NCBI GenBank assembly: GCA_026400595.1
Contig: JAPLOT010000051.1
Span: forward strand, 1 to 7,719
Direction of reading: 5' to 3'
Length of the DNA stretch: 7,719 nt
From: Alphaproteobacteria bacterium
GTDB taxonomy: Bacteria; Pseudomonadota; Alphaproteobacteria; Rhizobiales; Aestuariivirgaceae
The position numbers and the translations under genes were made by a program. Below the pieces are notes generated by a model that was not told where the DNA came from, did no database searches, and saw nothing but the letters and a program-made list of their open reading frames with translations. Positions 5,851 to 7,719 of the stretch are shown piece by piece (positions within the stretch are counted from its first letter, which is position 1; the number at the start of each line of letters is the position of its first letter).

Positions 5851-7022
5851 GCCACCTGCCTCCCGGCAATGATCGGATCGCGTTCGGTCCGGTCGCCTTC
5901 GGCGAAGAGGATGCCGAATCTGGGCGACAGCACGCCGGCGATCGCCAGGGCCGCGGCACCGCGCAGCACGCCGTCCTGTCCGCTGTCGGCGCGCATCAGC
6001 CGGGGCACCTCGCGGTCGGTGCGCTGCGAGACCGAGTTGGGGAGCGGATGGGCGGCGGCGATGAGATCGGCGAGCAGGCTGTTGTCCGCGAGGCCACCGA
6101 CGATGATGGTCTCCGGGTCGAAGAGGTTCTCGATGGCCGCTACCGCATTGCGAAACAGCGGCGCCGTCTCGCTGATCCAGGCTTCGCGGCCGATCGCTGT
6201 TGACCGCCGGCCATAGGCTTCGAGCGAGAGATAGCGTTCCAGGCAGCCGCGATTGCCACAAGGACAGGGTTCGCCATTGGGGACCAGCGGCAGATGCCCG
6301 ATCTCGCCGGCATTGCGATGTGAGCCGCGCCAGGGCAAGCCCTCATGCACCATGCACCCGCCCAGGCCGACGCCGAAGTAGAGGAAATAGAAGTCGCGGA
6401 AGGCCTTGCCGGCGCCGTGCAGCCTTTCGCCCAGCGCTGCCGCGGCATGATCCACTTCGATGAAGGCTGGCAGGCCGGAGACCCTGTTCAGTCGCTCCAG
6501 CACCGGAAACCCGCGCCAGCCTTCCAGTGTGGTGGGTCCGACGAAGCTCATCGAGTCCACGTCGAAGGGGCCCGGCATGGCCATGCCGATGCCCAGCATG
6601 CGCTTGCCCTTGAGTTTGCCGCCGAACTGTTTTGCCAGCCGTCCGATCTCGGTCATGGCCTGGTCTGGCCCCGGTTTTTCCAGAGCCCGGTGTTCGCGCG
6701 CGATGATGGAGCCGGCGAGATCGACCAGCGCGGCTTCCAGTCCGCGCGGCGTCACATGAACGCCGATGGCATGGGCGCCCGAGGGATTGATGGCGAGGCT
6801 GGTCGCCGGCGACCCCCGTCCGCGCGGTTCGCTGCGGGAGCCTTTGATGAAGCCCTGTGTCTCCAGCTCGTGAGTGATATTGGCGACAGTCTGTACGGTA
6901 AGCCCGACGCGGCGGGCGATCTCGGCCCGCTCCACCGGCCCGTGCAGCCGGATGGCCTCAAGCACGATGCGCCTGTTGTAGGGACGTCCGAATTCCTGGT
7001 TCGTACCTTTGAGGGAGACCAT
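5847..7022 (-). CDS. ROK-family transcriptional regulator
   Basis: A 391-residue protein with the ROK-repressor layout. An N-terminal winged helix-turn-helix (about 14-66) contains NRRIVLEAIRLHGPVERAEI and GLTVQTVANITHELETQGFI, followed by a ROK sugar-sensor domain (about 84-365). The zinc site is intact: His243 with Cys253, Cys255 and Cys260 in PCPCGNRGC. The phosphate-binding DxGxT loop of ROK kinases is lost (GVHVTPRG at 87-94), so it is a regulator rather than a kinase. The usual sugar-contact END-type motif reads EVDHAAAALGE (189-199): the Asp is kept but the preceding Asn is Val. About 25 residues extend beyond the usual C-terminus. It is the first gene of the operon and probably represses it until the transported compound or a derivative binds. 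The stop overlaps the ATPase start by four bases. The ATG at 7022 puts the start just ahead of the NRR-type DNA-binding segment. Confidence 0.93.
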   Translation of the reverse strand: MVSLKGTNQEFGRPYNRRIVLEAIRLHGPVERAEIARRVGLTVQTVANITHELETQGFIKGSRSEPRGRGSPATSLAINPSGAHAIGVHVTPRGLEAALVDLAGSIIAREHRALEKPGPDQAMTEIGRLAKQFGGKLKGKRMLGIGMAMPGPFDVDSMSFVGPTTLEGWRGFPVLERLNRVSGLPAFIEVDHAAAALGERLHGAGKAFRDFYFLYFGVGLGGCMVHEGLPWRGSHRNAGEIGHLPLVPNGEPCPCGNRGCLERYLSLEAYGRRSTAIGREAWISETAPLFRNAVAAIENLFDPETIIVGGLADNSLLADLIAAAHPLPNSVSQRTDREVPRLMRADSGQDGVLRGAAALAIAGVLSPRFGILFAEGDRTERDPIIAGRQVA

Positions 7023-7051
7023 GTCTCCAATCCCCGTCCTGCCACCAGGAG

Positions 7052-7081
7052 AGAATAGGATCGGGAGTTTTAATAATGCAA
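7052..7081 (-). promoter_or_regulatory. candidate sigma-70-like promoter of the ROK/transporter operon
   Basis: On the minus strand TTGCAT (7081-7076) and TATTCT (7057-7052) are separated by 18 bp and would start transcription roughly 25 bases before the regulator ATG. Matches to consensus are moderate (three and four of six). The location, in the only AT-rich island near the operon and overlapping a direct repeat, is the main support. Other -10-like words occur in the same island, so the exact hexamers are uncertain. Confidence 0.4.
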
Positions 7082-7095
7082 ATGGTTTTTATAAT
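7067..7095. repeat. imperfect 11-bp direct repeat, candidate ROK operator
   Basis: GTTTTAATAAT (7067-7077) and GTTTTTATAAT (7085-7095) agree at ten of eleven positions and start 18 bp apart. The pair lies 45-73 bp upstream of the regulator start and brackets the proposed -35 element. ROK repressors often use AT-rich operators upstream of their own operons, so this is a reasonable binding-site candidate. Repetition by chance is easier in AT-rich DNA, and the copies are direct rather than the more common inverted arrangement. Confidence 0.4.
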
Positions 7096-7372
7096 TCTTC
7101 GCTGTCGGATGAGTGGCTGTGAGCCCAAGATCTGTCACGGGGGGATGCTCGTATGGGCTATGCGCTACTGCGTTCCTTCACTAGACTTGCCACCGGACAC
7201 AATGATTTGAACGGGCTGCACGGCGGTGCTGCCATAAGTCTATTGAACGGGATCAGACTGTTTGCGGGATCCCAGCTGTATCGACGGAAACCGTTGTCCT
7301 GCCCGTCCTGATTCAGCGGGCCAAACCGTGGCGAATGGGCGCGCGTCGTTCTGGAAGTAACCGATTGCAGGG

Positions 7373-7388
7373 CTTGAGGTCTTGAGGT
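7373..7388 (+). repeat. tandem 8-bp duplication supplying two Shine-Dalgarno cores
   Basis: CTTGAGGT occurs twice in a row, immediately before the efflux adaptor ATG at 7390. Each unit contains GAGG. The upstream copy has a 10-base spacer to the ATG, the downstream copy only 2 bases, so the first is probably the functional site. Slippage at such a tandem repeat would change spacing in 8-bp steps. Confidence 0.7.
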
Positions 7389-7389
7389 G

Positions 7390-7719
7390 ATGAAGAAGTG
7401 GCTGTTTGTCGTGGTCGGTCTGGCGGTGCTGGCTGCGGCGGCCGTTGCCGTGCGGCAAACCGGCGTCGACGTCGTCGCGATGGCCGGCTTCAAGCCTTCC
7501 GATGGCGACATTGCCAAGGCCGAGGGCGCAAAGCCGGCTGGCGGCCAGCGCAACGCCCAGGCTGGCGGGCGCGGGCCGCTGCCGGTCGAGATCGCCAAGG
7601 CCACCTCGGCCCGGCTCAGCGACGACATCGGCGCCATCGGCACGCTGCTGGCGGATGAAACCGTCGAGATTGCACCGGAAACCAGCGGCCGCGTTGACGC
7701 GGTTCTGTTCAAGGACGGC
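7390..7719 (+). CDS. RND efflux transporter periplasmic adaptor (membrane fusion protein), N-terminal part
   Basis: The first 110 codons of a gene that runs off the right edge. The start is MKKWLF followed by a hydrophobic segment to about residue 21, an inner-membrane anchor or uncleaved signal. A low-complexity Gly/Ala/Gln-rich linker (about 44-62) follows. The conserved adaptor beginning is PLPVEIAKATSARLSDDIGA, then GTLLADETVEIAPETSGRVDAV (84-105), the first strand pair leading into the lipoyl-like domain. Such adaptors bridge an RND pump in the inner membrane to an outer-membrane channel, and the pump gene would be expected next, outside the window. The ATG at 7390 was chosen for the anchor sequence and the GAGG elements. 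The substrate is unknown, and a regulator is not visible in the window. Confidence 0.85.
   Translation, partial: MKKWLFVVVGLAVLAAAAVAVRQTGVDVVAMAGFKPSDGDIAKAEGAKPAGGQRNAQAGGRGPLPVEIAKATSARLSDDIGAIGTLLADETVEIAPETSGRVDAVLFKDG

Larger units (their letters stand above)
7023..7389. other. intergenic region between the ROK operon and the efflux adaptor gene
   Basis: This 367-bp divergent gap holds no gene that I can support. Its left end (about 7066-7100) is the AT-rich operon promoter island. Further right there are short repeats: TTGAACGGG at 7207-7215 and again at 7243-7251; TAGACTT (7182-7188) facing AAGTCTA (7236-7242) with 47 bp between them; and ACGG-AAA-CCGT at 7284-7294. Any of these could be operators for the efflux gene, but each is short enough to occur by chance. 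No convincing plus-strand promoter, terminator, tRNA or att-like site was found. A 42-codon open frame from 7082 has no recognisable features. Confidence 0.6.

Noticed and set aside
5851..6261. N-terminal extension of the ABC ATPase up to 6261
   Set aside because: It is Arg/Pro-rich out-of-frame translation of the ROK gene; a normal ABC domain begins right after the ATG at 5850.
7082..7209. 42-codon plus-strand open frame in the intergenic region
   Set aside because: It starts inside the AT-rich promoter island, has no clear Shine-Dalgarno, and its composition is not suggestive of a protein.
7207..7251. TTGAACGGG direct repeats and the TAGACTT/AAGTCTA inverted pair as an operator or attachment site
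   Set aside because: Arms of 7-9 bp with long gaps are expected by chance in a 367-bp region; no integrase, tRNA or mobile gene is nearby.
7158..7712. 184-codon minus-strand open frame over the efflux adaptor start
   Set aside because: It is Ser/Thr/Pro-rich with no recognisable motif and lies antisense to a convincing RND adaptor; such open frames are expected in high-GC DNA.

Overview
The window looks like a metabolic accessory region of a high-GC alphaproteobacterium, rhizobial or Azospirillum-like in character. This rests on the GC-rich coding, on the 4-hydroxyproline gene pair and its PAS/AraC regulator, and on the single-domain CUT2 sugar ABC transporter run from a ROK-regulator operon. 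The genus cannot be named from sequence reading alone. Coding density is high, and there is no sign of phage, insertion sequences, CRISPR arrays or RNA genes.

Left part (1-2185): two minus-strand genes of hydroxyproline catabolism lie one base apart. One is a 4-hydroxyproline 2-epimerase/proline racemase family gene cut by the left edge. The other is a complete DapA-superfamily enzyme that closely resembles 1-pyrroline-4-hydroxy-2-carboxylate deaminase (HypD). A PAS-AraC transcription factor is divergent from them across a 105-bp gap and is their likely regulator. The D-hydroxyproline dehydrogenase and 2-oxoglutarate-semialdehyde dehydrogenase needed to complete the pathway would have to lie outside the window.

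Middle part (2172-7022): a compact five-gene minus-strand operon. In transcription order it holds a ROK-family repressor, a single-domain ABC ATPase, a periplasmic sugar-binding protein, an RbsC-type permease and a short-chain dehydrogenase. ROK/ATPase and permease/SDR are joined by 4-bp ATGA overlaps. The binding-protein gene has a strong Shine-Dalgarno and is followed by a perfect 9-bp GNRA-capped hairpin, an arrangement that often raises binding-protein expression. The operon should import an unidentified sugar, polyol or related compound and oxidise it. No kinase gene is present. The last gene overlaps the convergent AraC gene tail to tail by 14 bp, so no terminator fits between the two units.

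Right part (7023-7719): a 367-bp intergenic region begins with an AT-rich island carrying the probable operon promoter and a near-identical 11-bp direct repeat, a candidate ROK operator. It ends in a tandem 8-bp duplication that gives two Shine-Dalgarno cores ahead of a plus-strand RND efflux adaptor gene, which is cut by the right edge.

Overall most of this is ordinary catabolic and transport biology. I see no clear evidence of an undescribed defence or mobile system. The points of interest are the unknown ligand of the transporter operon, which has altered ligand-contact motifs in both the binding protein and the repressor, and several small regulatory structures.
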